Positions 1 to 11,187 of a stretch of 64,000 nucleotides of DNA are shown in pieces. Location: assembly GCF_024166365.1 (NCBI RefSeq), contig NC_064837.1, positions 76,565,553 to 76,629,552 of the forward strand, in the 5' to 3' direction. The stretch's first letter is position 1. Every line of letters begins with the position of its first letter. Below the pieces are notes generated by a model. It had not been told where the DNA came from and ran no database searches. It saw nothing but the letters and a program-made list of their open reading frames with translations. This DNA is from Elephas maximus indicus. Its lineage: Eukaryota; Chordata; Mammalia; Proboscidea; Elephantidae. Made by a program: the position numbers and the translations under genes.

Positions 1-49
1 ATATCTTGATCCAAAAGAAGGAGGAACAGAGGGACAAAAAAGATAAGAG

Positions 50-655
50 ACATTCAGAAAACAGTTTGGTGGGTCCTCAAAAATGTTAAACAGAGTTACC
101 ATATAACCCAGCATTTCCACTACTAGGTATCTACCTAAGAGAAATGAATGTATTCACATAAAAACTCGTACAAAAATGTTCATAGCAGCATTATTTGTAA
201 TAGTCAATAAATGGAAACAACCTCAATATCCATCAATGGTGAATGAATAAACAAAATGTGGTATATCAATACAATGCAATATTATTCATTTAGGTAAAGG
301 AATGAAGTATTGATACATCTACAACATAAATGAACCTAAAAACATCACGCTAAGTGAAAGAAGCCAAACCCAAAAGGCCGCATATTGTATAATTCCATTT
401 TTATGAATTGTCTAGAACTGGCAAATCTATAAAGAAAGAATGTAGATTAGTGGCTTCCAGGGACTGAGAGGAAGGGAAATAGGGAGTGACTGCTAATGGG
501 TACAAGATTTTTTGGGAGGAGGTATGAAAATGATCTAGAATTAGATAGTGGTAAACAACTTTCCAAATACACTAAAAATCACTAAGCTGCATGCTTTAAA
601 AGAATGAATTTTTTGGTATTTGAGTTTTGCCTCAATAAAGCTGTTATAAAAAAAT
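50..655 (+). repeat. Old L1 3' fragment (ORF2 end plus 3' UTR)
   Basis: The text follows the C-terminal ORF2 signature of mammalian L1: 'gttaccatataacccagca', 'atggaaacaacctcaatatcc', 'aatgtggtatat', then 'gcctcaataaagctgtt' at the 3' end. It is strongly mutated, with stops in every frame, so it is an ancient copy. The next block repeats the same part of L1. Confidence 0.8.
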
Positions 656-1030
656 ACAATGAGATACCTCTTCACATTAGCTAGCATGACTTCTAATCAA
701 GAAGACAGACAATAAAAAGTGTTGACAAGGATTTTACCTAGTTCCTCATGTATTGCTGGTGGAATTGTAAATTGGTTTAACTGCTTTAGAAAATAGTTTA
801 GCAGTTTCTCAAAATGTTAAACATAGGGTTACCATATGGGCCAGCAATTCCACTCCTAGGTATAGACCCAAGAGAAATGTAAGCATACGTCCATTCGAAA
901 ATTTCTACACAGATATTGATAGTGACATTACTCACGTCCAAAAGGTAGAAACAACTTAAATGTCCATCAGCACATGAGCAGATAAACAAAATGTGGCGTG
1001 TCCATAAAATGGAATATCTATATGTGATAC
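656..1030 (+). repeat. Second old L1 fragment (ORF2 C-terminus)
   Basis: This repeats the same L1 segment as the preceding block ('gttaccatatgggccagcaattcc', 'aaatgtccatcagcacatgagc'), starting slightly further 5'. It is a separate old copy or a duplicated piece. No open frame survives. Confidence 0.75.
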
Positions 1031-1693
1031 AAGAATTCAGCAAAAGTCAAGATGATGATTCTGGGAGAAGCAATTTACTACATGGAATTTATAATAAAGA
1101 GCATTATATATTTTATTATTATTTGCAAATCAGGTACTTTATATCTGACTTATATCAGATATAATATAATAAACTTATATACATATAACTTAACATAGTG
1201 TCAGGCTCTTTGGAATAGTAAGGGCAAAAGCTAAATTGTCAAGATGACAGAAGGAATGTGACCAGCCAAGAGGAGGTGACATAGTAGCCAATGAAGGTAA
1301 TATCGATCATCTTAAAATGACAGAGGTTGAAAGAAACGATGATCTGTAGTTGATATTTTTAAATAAATGTTAAAGTCCTCTAGGCTACAGTTGTAGGGAA
1401 CTTCTTTGGGGAACAAAATATAAAGACTAATCGCCCTCACTCAATTATGGAAAACTGATCATGATTGCAAGCATCAGCTGAGGTAGACAAAATTTTTTTT
1501 TGCAAGAGTGTGGTTCAAGTAATAAAGAAGAACAGTAAAAAAAAAAAAAAGAAGAAGAAGAAGAAGCATAGTATGAAAGCGTAAAATGCCAAAGCAATAC
1601 CTTAAAAAAATTAAAAAATTTACTTAAAGGAAGTTTAATTTATATTCTCATGCATTTCAACTCCTGTTGATTTGATGAGACTAGTATCATGAA
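1031..1693. other. No gene recognised
   Basis: AT-rich DNA with no coding signal. It contains a short A-tract running into a GAA microsatellite at about 1537-1566. Exon 5 of the paralogous SDR gene was looked for here and not found, so it probably lies beyond the left edge. Confidence 0.5.
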
Positions 1694-1850
1694 GGAAACC
1701 CTGGTGACGTAGTGGTTAAGTGTTACGGCTGCTAACCAAAGGGTCAGCAGTTCAAATCCGCCAGGCGCTCCTTGGAAACTCTATGGGGCAGTTCTACTCT
1801 GTCCTATAGGGTCGCTATGAGTCTGAATCGACTCGACGGCACTGAGTTTT
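1694..1850 (+). repeat. AfroSINE (tRNA-derived), with TSD
   Basis: The head reads 'aaaccctggtgacgtagtgg', followed by 'gctaaccaaagggtcagcag' and the tail 'cctatagggtcgctatgag'. Pol III A- and B-box-like blocks are visible. The 12-bp target-site duplication TAGTATCATGAA lies at 1682-1693 and 1851-1862, which fixes the ends. This is a fairly young copy. Confidence 0.95.
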
Positions 1851-2249
1851 TAGTATCATGAACATCTATTTCTGCTAAATGGGCTGCCTAAAAAAGATAT
1901 ATGTGCTCAAGAGAGATTTTTCTTTTTTTTGGTAAAAAAAGAAAATTTTTTTGCGATTTTGCCTCTTTGTAGTATGTAATCAGTTTTGGGAGAAGAGGAA
2001 AGGGAAGAAAGATACAAAGAAGTCTAAAAGCAGCTTCTTGCACATGTCCATCACATAGCAGAAAATCAGCTAAGGTCAGGCAGGGAGTTCACTGCCTTCG
2101 GTATTAGTTGTGGGAGGAAACACAAGACAGTCCCTATTATTTACATTCTATTTGACTATTTTTTTTTTGTTATAACTCCATATCTGAAATTTAAAAACTG
2201 GTGCTCACGCTGACAGCAATGAAATCACTCTCTGTTATTGTCATTGCAG

Positions 2250-2375
2250 GTACCCGTTTTCATTACCTCTATTGGATCTGGAGTTTGTGGTGCAAAGCAT
2301 TGTAAACGCTATTTTAGAGGAACAATATTGTGTACTAATACCCAAATCTTTGTGTGGTTCATTGTTCTTTAAACA
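2250..2375 (+). CDS. SDR16C6: SDR16C6-like penultimate coding exon
   Basis: This exon sits between acceptor 'tcattgcag' and donor 'gtaagt'. Read from phase 2 it gives 42 residues with 'LPLLDLEFVVQSIVNAIL' and 'CVLIPKS', which align without gaps to exon 6 of the SDR16C5 gene downstream ('[18 protein letters not shown]', 'CIPKT'). Both exons are 126 bp long with identical entry and exit phases. There is no stop or frameshift. The family is membrane-bound retinol dehydrogenases of the short-chain dehydrogenase superfamily; this part lies after the catalytic core. In known mammals SDR16C6 lies upstream of SDR16C5 on the same strand, as here. SDR16C6 is a pseudogene in human but active in mouse. 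RDH10 is the next closest family; its location argues against it. Confidence 0.85.
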
Positions 2376-2686
2376 GTAAGTTAATGACTTCCCTCTATCT
2401 CTTTGGTTATTTGTAAACAAAGTGCCTGATAATTGCTATCTCTTTTGTCTAGAAAGAAACTTTATTATCTCTTAAATGATAAAAGGAAGAACTTTAATAG
2501 TGCAAGGACAATTTACCAGACCACTGCAAGCTGTGTTTTGGTTGCTTCAGACGCTAAGAAAATTTAGGACCTGTTTCGGCCTTCCAGAGTACAAGTCATT
2601 TATGTTCAACACTGGATCAAATAGAGTCTAAATTATTTTTGTTATTTTTTGGTGAATTATTTTATTTTGAGTAATTTAGATTTCCA

Positions 2687-2913
2687 GGGTCCCCAGGTGG
2701 TGCTAATTGTTTACACTCACTCAACTACTAAGCTAAAGGTTGGCATTTCAAACCCACCCAGCAGTGCCCTGGAACAAAGGCCTGGTGATCTACTTCCTTA
2801 AAGATTACAAGCAAGAAAACTCTATGGAGCAGTTCTACTTTGTAACACGCGGAGTTGCCATGAGTCAGAATCAACTCAATCACAATGGGTTTGGTCTTTT
2901 TTGGTTTTTAATG
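2687..2913 (+). repeat. Second-type AfroSINE ('gtccccaggtggtgc' head)
   Basis: A longer SINE type whose body includes 'aaaggcctggtgatctactt' and whose tail 'gccatgagtcagaatcaac' is shared with the short AfroSINE. The near-identical TSD TAGATTTCCA / TAGACTTCCA lies at 2677-2686 and 2914-2923. Confidence 0.85.
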
Positions 2914-3120
2914 TAGACTTCCATCTTGAAAACAAAGGACAAAAAACCTGAGTATGTTCCCAAAAAAATATTAAGGGTATTTGGCAAGTTCCTCATTTTG
3001 TTTAATGAGAGAGCCCCTACAGCTCCATGCAAAGCCTATGTTATGAGCTCTAGCATATTCCTGGATGGGTTTGGCCCAGGCCCACCATCTTCTCTGGAGA
3101 TAAGACAAAACAACACCTAA

Positions 3121-3345
3121 CATTCACAGAGGGTCTACTCTGTGCCAGGCATCATGCAGCAAGACAGAATGGCATGCATCATATGAGTCTTCTCCCAGGT
3201 TCTTTAGGGTACATGTTGTCATTATCCCCTTCTGATGGGGAATCTGAGACTTAGACAGGGGAAGTAGCCTTTGCACAGTTAAATAGCTAGCGAGTGCTGG
3301 AACAAATTTTCAAACCAAAGTTTCAAATCTGATTCCTGAGCTTGA
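3121..3345 (-). repeat. MIR
   Basis: Reverse-oriented MIR signature: 'ctgtgccaggcatcatgc', 'attatccccttctgatgggg', then 'cagttaaatagctagcgagt'. It is old and diverged. Confidence 0.7.
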
Positions 3346-3985
3346 GCCTCCTGGCCCTTCCGTAGCACACATCACACCTATAGTGGCTTGGACAGTGTCT
3401 GTCCTCCCTGCAGAACCTGTTTCTGAGCTGTTTGTTGCCCCACCCTCAGGTATCTAATGTACAACAAGCACACAATCAATTGGGTTGAGTGGTGCAGAAC
3501 TGAGGTGACCTAAGTAGCACTAAGCTCAAGGCATGGCCCCTGTGTTCCAGGAACAAAGGCAGTGGTTCTCAGCCGTGGGTGCACCTTGCTGTCACCCAAG
3601 CAACATTTAAAACTACTGAGGCCTGGGCCCTGCTCCCAGACACTCTGCTTAAGTTGGCCTGGTTTTCCTTCTGGGGTTTGCTATCATTTGTCAGTCTAGT
3701 AAATAAGGTACCACAGTCTTTCCTCAGAACTCAGTGAATATGTGTGTACAGGATGGCCTGAGCTTTGGGATTTTTCAAAGCTTCCTAGGGGTTCTGATGA
3801 GCAACCAGGGTTGAAACCCATTACAGTAGAGGGTGCCAGGTGGCGCTCTGGACCAGAATCCATGTAATGACATACACAACATGGACACTGTTGGCCACAC
3901 TTTGTGAAATTCACAATTCATTTTTGCCAAGAAGTTTCCTGGACTCCTCTTGAAGTGACATCATTTTTTCTCCCCTTTTCTCTAG

Positions 3986-4094
3986 CTTGGTATCTTCAAA
4001 AATACATCTTGCCTGTGGTCAGTATCTTGGAATTGACATGTGCATGGCTGCCTGCATTCAAAGGGAGAAAGAAAGCAAAGACATTCCATGCTGA
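3986..4094 (+). CDS. SDR16C6: SDR16C6-like terminal coding exon
   Basis: The acceptor 'ttttctctag' is excellent. Entering in the phase left by the 2250-2375 exon gives 35 full codons then TGA. The peptide keeps the family spacing: a Lys at position 6, then 'YLGI' at 14-17, then Met four residues on. SDR16C5 has an aligned charged residue and 'YLDI'. The stretch 'YLGIDMCM' resembles 'FLGADKCM' of the related RDH10. The tail is basic and ends 'KESKDIPC'. No stop interrupts it, and its length is close to that of SDR16C5 exon 7. The exon was found from phase and residue spacing and is not obvious from any long open frame. The main doubt is the short length of the match. Confidence 0.72.
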
Positions 4095-4436
4095 AATGCA
4101 GGAAACATCAAAAGCTCAAGCCTCAGGTGTGGTCATGCAGTGAACACAAAGTGTTGTAAAGATAAGCTATATGGAAGTTCTCCAGGGCTGTTTAATGCCT
4201 GCAGTCTGCCAAGGACTCACAGGGCATCCAGAGGTGCCAGAACACACAGATTATTGGACAAGGCACTCAAATTGTCTACCTGGTTTTCATCACTTTTTCA
4301 TTTTTTAAATAAGAACATCGAAGCCTTTCCAGTGAACTCAGTGAATATATTTATAAAAATAAGTTAATGCCAATTGACCCTTTTTAATGTTAAAATAGTA
4401 CAATAGAAAAGGGGTAATTATAAATAAACACTTCGT
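4095..4436 (+). terminator. Probable SDR16C6-like 3' UTR with AATAAA
   Basis: No repeat fills this stretch, and AATAAA occurs at 4423-4428, about 330 nt after the stop. A young L1 inserted about 9 nt downstream of the hexamer, where cleavage would be expected. The assignment is inferred from position only. Confidence 0.45.
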
Positions 4437-4451
4437 AAATCAGTGTTTTAA

Positions 4452-5694
4452 ACCTGTGTTCATTGTAGCACTGTTTACAATAGCAAAAAGGTGGAACCAA
4501 CCAAGGTGCCCATCAATGGATGAATGGATAAATAAATTGTGATATATTCACACAATGGAATACTATGCATCAATAAAGAATAGTGATGAATCTGTGAAAC
4601 ATTTCATAACATGGAGGAATCTGGAAGGCATTATGCTGAGTGAAATTAGTCAGTTGCAAAAGGACAAATATTGTATAAGACCACTATTATGAGAACTTGA
4701 GAAATAGTTTAAACTGAGAAGAAAACATTCTTTTGTGGTTACGAGAGGGGGGAGAAAGGGAAGGTGGGAGAGGGGTATTCCCTAATTAGATAGTAGACAA
4801 GAGCTACTTTAGGTGATGGGAAAGACAACACACAATACAGGGGAGGTCAGCACAACTGGACTAAACCAAAAGCAGTTTCCTGAATAAACTGAATGCTTCG
4901 ACGGCCAGTGTAGCAGGGGCAGGGGTTTGGGGACCATGGGTTCAGGGGACGTCTAAGTCAACTGGCATAATAAAATCTACTAAGAGAACATTCTGCATCC
5001 CACTTTGGAGCGTGGTGTCTAGGGTTCTAAAAGCTAGCAAGCAGCCATCTAAGATGCATCAGTTGGTCTCAGCCCACCTGGGTCAAAGAAGAATGAAGAA
5101 CACCAAGGACACAAGGTAAATACGAGCCCAAAAGACAGAAAGGGCCACATAAACCAGAGACTACATCAGCCTGAGACCAGAAGAGCTAGATGATACCCAG
5201 CTACAACCAAGGACTGCCACGACAGGGAACATAACAGAGAACCCCTGAGAGAGCAGGGGAACAGTGGGATGCAGACCCCAAATTCTCATAAAAAGACTGG
5301 ACTTAATGGTCTGACTGAGACTAGAAGGACCCTGGTGATCATGGCCCCTAGACCTTCTGTTAGCCCAGGACAGGAACCATTCCCAAAGCCAACTCTTCAA
5401 ACAGGGATTGGACTGGACAATGGGTTGGAGAGGGAAGCTGGTGAGGAATGAGCTTCTTGGATCAGGTGGACACTTGAGACTATGTTGGCATATCCTCCCT
5501 GGAGGGGAGATGAGAGGGTAGAGGGGGTTAGGAGCTGATGAAATGGACACGAAAAGAGAGAGTGGAGTGAAAGAGTGGCCTGCCTCATTGGGGGAGAACA
5601 ATTAGGAGTATGTAGCAAGGTTTATATGTTTTTGTGTGAGAGGCTGACTTGATTTGTAAACTTTCACTTAAAGCACAATAAAATTTTTTTAAAA
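4452..5694 (+). mobile_element. Young 5'-truncated L1 (ORF2 end + 3' UTR)
   Basis: This matches the last part of ORF2 and the whole 3' UTR of the full-length L1 at 25.6-32.9 kb, including 'tggaatactatgcatc', 'gggagaggggtattccc' and the terminal 'aaagcacaataaaa'. A perfect 15-bp TSD, AAATCAGTGTTTTAA, lies at 4437-4451 and 5695-5709. It is a recent insertion, truncated within the ORF2 C-terminus. Confidence 0.95.
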
Positions 5695-5947
5695 AAATCA
5701 GTGTTTTAAGCTGATAGTTTTTCAATATGAATTTAAAGGTACATGTTAGTTATGTACTTAAGAAAAATAATTTTTGCTTCACAAATTAAAGGTGTATTGT
5801 ACACCCTATGAATTCCTACTGGAGTTGGATGATTATATCAAGGTCCTTAGTGGAAGTGAGCCTCCTTATTAGATAAAATAAATCTGTAACTAACCATTTT
5901 GTTTGCATCTGAGTGTGTCAAACAATTCCTAGCTTCTTTACTCCATT

Positions 5948-6107
5948 GGAGCCCTGGTGGCGCAGTGGTTAAGTGCTACAGCTGCTAACCAAAAGGTCAG
6001 CAGTTTGAATCTACCAGCCTTTCCTTGGAAATGCTATGGGGCAGTTCTACTCTGTCCTACAGGGTTGCTATGAGTTGCGATCAACCGGACGGCAACAGGT
6101 TTGGTTT
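5948..6107 (+). repeat. AfroSINE
   Basis: Complete SINE: 'ggagccctggtggcgcagtg', 'gctaaccaaaaggtcagcag', 'gggcagttctactctgtcc', ending in 'caacaggtttggttttt'. Confidence 0.93.
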
Positions 6108-6609
6108 TTTATTCCATAAGAATTGGAAAAAAAAAAAAAACATATTAGACTTTTATAATCTACTGGCTTGAGAAGGAAAACTTATTTTCATAGTTAATTC
6201 AGTGAAATACTCTTTCCGTTGATGCGTTTGAATATGATATAAGCTCCCTTTTAAAAAAAGTTATGCTCATATAAAATGCACTACACATGCCAGCCATTTG
6301 CAAACTGTTTTAATGATGACTTCTTTCTGTGTTGAGAGTAGTCCTTGAGCTGTGGTCACGAAACATCATTCTAGCAAATTCAATACCTAGTGAGTGACGG
6401 TAAAACCAAGAAGTGAAATTTCAAGTAAATTAAAGTATACATTTTTTTTGAGCACTCAGTATACATAAGTTTTATTGTATTTTTTGGAATGTAATATTTC
6501 TGCATTCATGAAAAGAAAGCATAGTTTAATTTCAGATGTAAATTTGACCTAATAGAGGAATAAAACATTCCAAATAAGCGACATCTTCCAGGAAATTAAA
6601 GTTGTCTTT
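6108..6609. other. No gene recognised
   Basis: AT-rich unique-looking DNA with an A-tract near 6127-6141. No coding or repeat signature was recognised. Confidence 0.5.
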
Positions 6610-7097
6610 TGTCTTAGTCTGGGTTCTCTAGAGGAGCAAAACCAGGGAAGCGTATGTAAATACATATAAACAGAGGAATTCACTTCAGGGAAATGGCTCA
6701 CAAAATCGTGAGGAAATGGCTCACGTAATTGTGGGGGCTGGCAAGTCCCAAATCAGTGGGTCAGACAGCAGGTCAAAGACCTCTGCTAGCTCATGTGGTG
6801 GCAGAGGCTGATGAACCCAAACTCTGTAGGCCAGACAGTAAGCTGGAGGCTTCTGTAGGCTGACATCCCAAGAACCAGAGGTCAGGTGACCAGAAGAGTG
6901 CAGGGTCAAGAAAAGAAAGCCAGCTTTGCCAGAACATCCATTTAGATACTGGAGGCAGGCCACACCCCAAGGAAACTCCCCTTTCAACTGACTGGCTGCT
7001 CACATCAGATAACGAACTGGACGGTGATTACATAGTGTCTTCCAAACCACTGAGAACCATAGCCTAGCCAAGTTGACACAGTACCTTAACCATCACA
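6610..7097 (+). repeat. Solo LTR (ancient ERVL/MaLR-like)
   Basis: The element starts TGTCTTAGTC and ends CCATCACA, giving the TG...CA ends of an LTR. It is flanked by a 5-bp direct repeat TCTTT (6605-6609 and 7098-7102), as ERVL/MaLR integrations leave. 'gggttctctagaggagc' and 'caagttgacacagtacc' are typical of a widespread mammalian LTR family. No internal viral genes remain. Confidence 0.75.
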
Positions 7098-8237
7098 TCT
7101 TTCAACAGATTTTGTTAGTAAAAAAAAAATTTCTAAAAATGTTGCCACATCTCTGCCTTCTTAAACCAAACTATTTAACTTTTCCTTAATGCCTCAGGAG
7201 CATTAATATATATTATTAACTCAGCCAACACCCGGCAGTGGCTTTTGAGGGCCTTCTATGGCTATATAAATTAGTCCACAACACTCACTAGGCTATCGGA
7301 ATACCAGTCCTGTCAGATTTTGCCGACTCAACCAAAATAGTCTGATGTTACTTGCAAAAATGGACCTGTTTTATTTTCAATGACTTAGCCTGAGGAAAGC
7401 CTCTTATTTATCAACTTATTCATTCAATATTGGCTAAGTACCTCTGACACATGGCACTAGATATATTGAGTGAATAAGACTATCACTCAATAAGGGGCAA
7501 GGTCTTTGGGATAGTTATTAAGCACACAAAGACTAATGTTTTGTTTGGCTTTGCATATTTTCTGGTTAATATTATTGGAAGTCTGATTTCTAACTTATTA
7601 AGTTTACTATACTTGGAAGCTGTGTAGTCTGTCTCTGTTACCCTTACTTTGTATTTACAAGTAAAGGATTAACAAAATCCTTTGCCTTTCTGCAGAGAAT
7701 TTTCCCTCAGAGCTTTCTAGCTCTGTTCTCCTGTAACATTATAAGGGTGAATGTCTGAGGTATGTCTAAGCAACACGATGTATGACAAAAAAAAAAAGGG
7801 TCCCTGATTGGTAAGTTGCATTAGGAATGGGAGGAGCTATAAATGAACCATAAATACTTGATGTGTTGCCAAGCTTTGGGCTTCCCTGAGGTGGAAGACT
7901 CTTGTACCGGATGACGTCTTGGGGGCTATACTCCTGGGGCTATCGGCTCTCTGAGGTATGAGTCTCTTAAGCCTGGACACATCCCTCACTCCCATCTGAG
8001 GGGAAGCTGTCTCCTGGATGTCAGCGTTGACAGCTACGTGGGATAGGAACGCCTGCCACCGCCTGCTGCTCCTGGAGTTCCTTCATGGGCCCTTCTTGTG
8101 AGTGTGCTCCTGCCGGGTTTGCCACATCCTCCTACCAGTCTGAATGTGGAACTGAACTAAAAAGCATCCCCTGGTAAGCAGTGTACTTATTCTTCCTATA
8201 CTGATAGTTTTGTTACTTTAGAATATATAGTAGCTGT
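7098..8237. other. No gene recognised; AT-rich then GC-richer stretch
   Basis: No coding signal is supported. At about 7790-8180 an A-tract is followed by 'ggaggagctataaatgaacc', a TATA-like motif in a GC-richer block that could be a degraded LTR. It was not assigned. Confidence 0.4.
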
Positions 8238-8400
8238 CCACACCCTGGTGGCATAGTGGTTAGGTGCAATGGCTGCTAATCAAAAGGTTGGAAGTTTGAA
8301 TCTGCCAGGTGCTTCTTGAAAACTCTATGGGGCAGTTCTACTCTGTCCCACAGGGTTGCTTTGATTCGGAATCGACTTGACAGCAATGGGTTTGGTTTGG
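8238..8400 (+). repeat. AfroSINE
   Basis: 'accctggtggcatagtgg', 'gctaatcaaaaggttgg', 'gcagttctactctgtccc', then the 'tttggtttggg' tail. It is diverged at several CpG sites, so it is older. Confidence 0.9.
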
Positions 8401-8829
8401 GTTCATTTACTTTGATCCAAATCTTCACATACAGCCATGAGATCTAGTAAAATCAACAAAACTGAATTGATTGGGTCCAAAATGCGGTCACTTCCATTAT
8501 TTCCTCCATCAAGTTCTCAAAAAGCATCCTAGTTTTCAATAGCACTTTACACATGTAGTAGTCTACATCTTACCACACACTAGACTTTAAAAACTTCATG
8601 GGTTTGCCAGCTTTTGGGGAATAAAAATTCATTTTTCAAGTGAAACAGTGTTATAATTCGTACTTACATTGTCCCACAAAAGTTCTCCTAATCCAGTGTG
8701 TAAAAATGGCTTGGAGCCAGTGTCTGACCTCCTCTAACTTCACAAGGGGGAAGGAGAAGCAAGACCAGCAGGCTAAGGCTGACTCCCATGAGGTGGAGGC
8801 CAGACAAGCCTCCTCTCTCCACCATCTTT

Positions 8830-9290
8830 ACTAATTCTGACACCAACCATTCCTCCCACAGCACTCGCTACTGGGTTCAATAATTCATTACAATGGCCAC
8901 ACAGAACTCACAGATCATACTCACGATTATGGGGTTTATTAGGGAAGTAATAGTTACAACTCAGGCTCAGGAACACTCAGGAAACAGTTCTTCCGTCAGG
9001 ACAGCCTCTCCTTAGCTGTGCTCTCAGGCATAGCTTTCCTTGGCCCTCAGTCTCTCCCCAAAGGCACTCAGCTTTCTCTCGCCTTGGGCCGGGAAGCCCA
9101 CCTCTCTATCTCCTGCTGCCAGGTCTCTCCTTCCTTGGTGGTGATGGGCTCTTCTTTCTGCTCTGGAATTGGCTCTCTTTTAAGGCAAAACTGACCAATC
9201 CCCTTGGTGCGCCAAAATTATCTTATTTGCTGAGCTCTGCCCAATCACAAAAACGTGGAGAGAAAGGCCATACTAAGTAATTCATCACAC
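8830..9290. repeat. Possible degraded LTR
   Basis: The composition and phrases such as 'acagaactcacagatcat' and 'ggtttattagggaagta' resemble antisense mammalian LTRs. No terminal motif or TSD could be fixed, so the call is weak. Confidence 0.35.
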
Positions 9291-10351
9291 TACACAGTGC
9301 AATACAAGATAGTTAAAAGTGCTAAAAATTAAAACATATGAAAACAATATTTTATACTGAATTTGTTATTTTTAAATCAAATGTGTGAAAAAATCCTAGA
9401 GGCTAGAGAGACAGAAGTTTGTGAAGACTCTAAAGGGACTATGGGCAACTTCCAAGTGCTGTGGGAAAGGAAAGCACTTTCTTTTGCCTAATTTTATTTT
9501 TAACAGTAAGCCTTTTCATTTCCTCAGTCCTGGAAAGGAGACAGATTTTGGCTTACTATAAGGAAGAGCTTTGTAATAACAGCTGCCCGAGATAGTAGTG
9601 ACTGCTTGAGTGTTAATGGAGCTTCCCATTTCTGAAGATCAAACAAAAGAGGTTGATGACTGTATTATCTGAACTGCTTCCAATCCTGAAAATCTCTGAT
9701 AGTCATAGAATTACTTAAGGTTCATCCTTGCAATTCATCTGTATTAAGAACTGAAATGCAAAGCAACAGTATTTGTGAAATTACTGGGTGTACTTTGATT
9801 CACAAATAGAACTCAAAAAAAGAAAAGGAAAAATAGAAGAGTCTGAGGGTAACTACACAAAATTTGGAAGAAAAACAATGAAAGCTTACCGGGGAGGCTA
9901 AAAACAAAACAAAACAAAAATGGAGACTGTCTCTTCCTACCAAGAGAGTTATTCCTTGGGATAAAATACGCCTTTGCTGGGAAGGAATTTTAGAAACTTC
10001 TTCGAGTTGAGTTGTGAACCTATTCTGAACCAAAGGCAGGGCTGAGAAACAGCAGTTGGTCTTCACCAGGCTCACCACTGGCCTTCCACTTACTCAGGTA
10101 GGAAAGCTCAGGGCTGGCTCTGAATTGTTCAGAGACCTTAGAAGTGTTTTTGAGAGACTGTGTGGAGAAAGGAAATTGTGATAAGCTAGCTACCTTCTCA
10201 GAGAGACTTCCAGGGGAGAATATAAGAATTTTCATGGGGAATTTTATAGTGTTTCTGCTGTTTGGTATGCGATAAGGATTCTTTTTCCCATCTATTCACA
10301 AAATTTCAGTCAGTACCCTGTGGGGATGGATCTGTTTTGGGTGATGCTACG
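9291..10351. other. No gene recognised
   Basis: Unique-looking DNA. Short open frames here have no recognisable homology and no splice context. Confidence 0.45.
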
Positions 10352-10767
10352 TGTTCATTTTCTAGAGCAGTCATAGTAAAGTACCACAAGGTGATTAGCT
10401 TTAAACAGAAATTTATTGTCTCAGTTCTGGAGGCAGAAGTCCAAATCAGTATGTTGGCAGGGCCATGCTCCCTTCAAAGGCTCATTTCTTTTCTCTCCCA
10501 ACTTCTGGTAGCCCCAGGTCTTCCTTGGCTTGCAATTGTAGCATAACTCTGTGGTCACATGGCCATCTTCCCTCTGTCTCTCTGTCTCTCTCCTCTTTAC
10601 AACAACACCACTCCTATTGGAATAGGACCCACCCTACTCTGGTATGACCTCCTGATATCTTTGAAGACCCTATTATTTCCAAACAAGGCCATGTTCACAG
10701 ATACCAGGGGTTTAGGACTTCAACATATCTTCTTGGGGGTGGGGAGGAACCATTAAATCCATAATGT
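10352..10767 (+). repeat. Ancient LTR-like repeat
   Basis: 'agtaccacaaggtgattagc', 'cagaaatttattgtctc', 'tagccccaggtcttcct', 'cctatttccaaacaaggcc' and 'taggacttcaacatatc' make up a widespread mammalian repeat. The copy at 38.4-39.0 kb has the same layout. Open frames here are repeat-derived. Confidence 0.65.
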
Positions 10768-11187
10768 GATATTAATATAAAGTATGAAGTATGGTTTCCA
10801 AGTGCATCAAGGATGAAAGCAAAGACTGCCCAGGAAAGCCCTCTGTAGCTGGGTTACATGGGTGATAGAAAAAAAAACCCACTGAAGACAAACCAAAGAA
10901 AATAGTAAGTGAAATACGGGGGTATACACACTCTTTTCTGGAAAATGAAGAAAAGATGTCTCTAGCAAGCCCTACCAGGTTAGGAGATAGGTCCCTGGGG
11001 TGGCATGGTCCCAGCCAGCTTAGAGGTGCTCCAGTGAAGCTGAGAGAAAACAGCTATGCAGAGCTGGTGACAGAACGTGCAGGCCCTGTGCAGAGTAAAA
11101 ATGTAGACCCTTTGTTCAAAAAGCAGGAAAAAGGCACCATTCAAGGTGTTACGATATAATGCATTTTTCTTTTAAACTATTTGATTG
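10768..11187. other. No gene recognised
   Basis: Unique-looking sequence. A 67-codon open frame at 10956-11159 has no recognised similarity and no splice context. Confidence 0.4.

Larger units (their letters stand above)
2376..3985 (+). other. Last intron of the SDR16C6-like gene
   Basis: About 1.6 kb between a GTAAGT donor and the acceptor 'ccccttttctctag', which has a strong pyrimidine tract. It holds one SINE and one MIR-like repeat. Nothing else was recognised. Confidence 0.65.

Noticed and set aside
2926-3120. Candidate last exon of the SDR16C6-like gene
   Set aside because: Residue spacing does not fit the family and no proper acceptor precedes it; 3986-4094 fits far better.
5161-5601. 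146-codon antisense frame
   Set aside because: Lies wholly within the L1 3' UTR; equivalent frames recur at other L1 copies.
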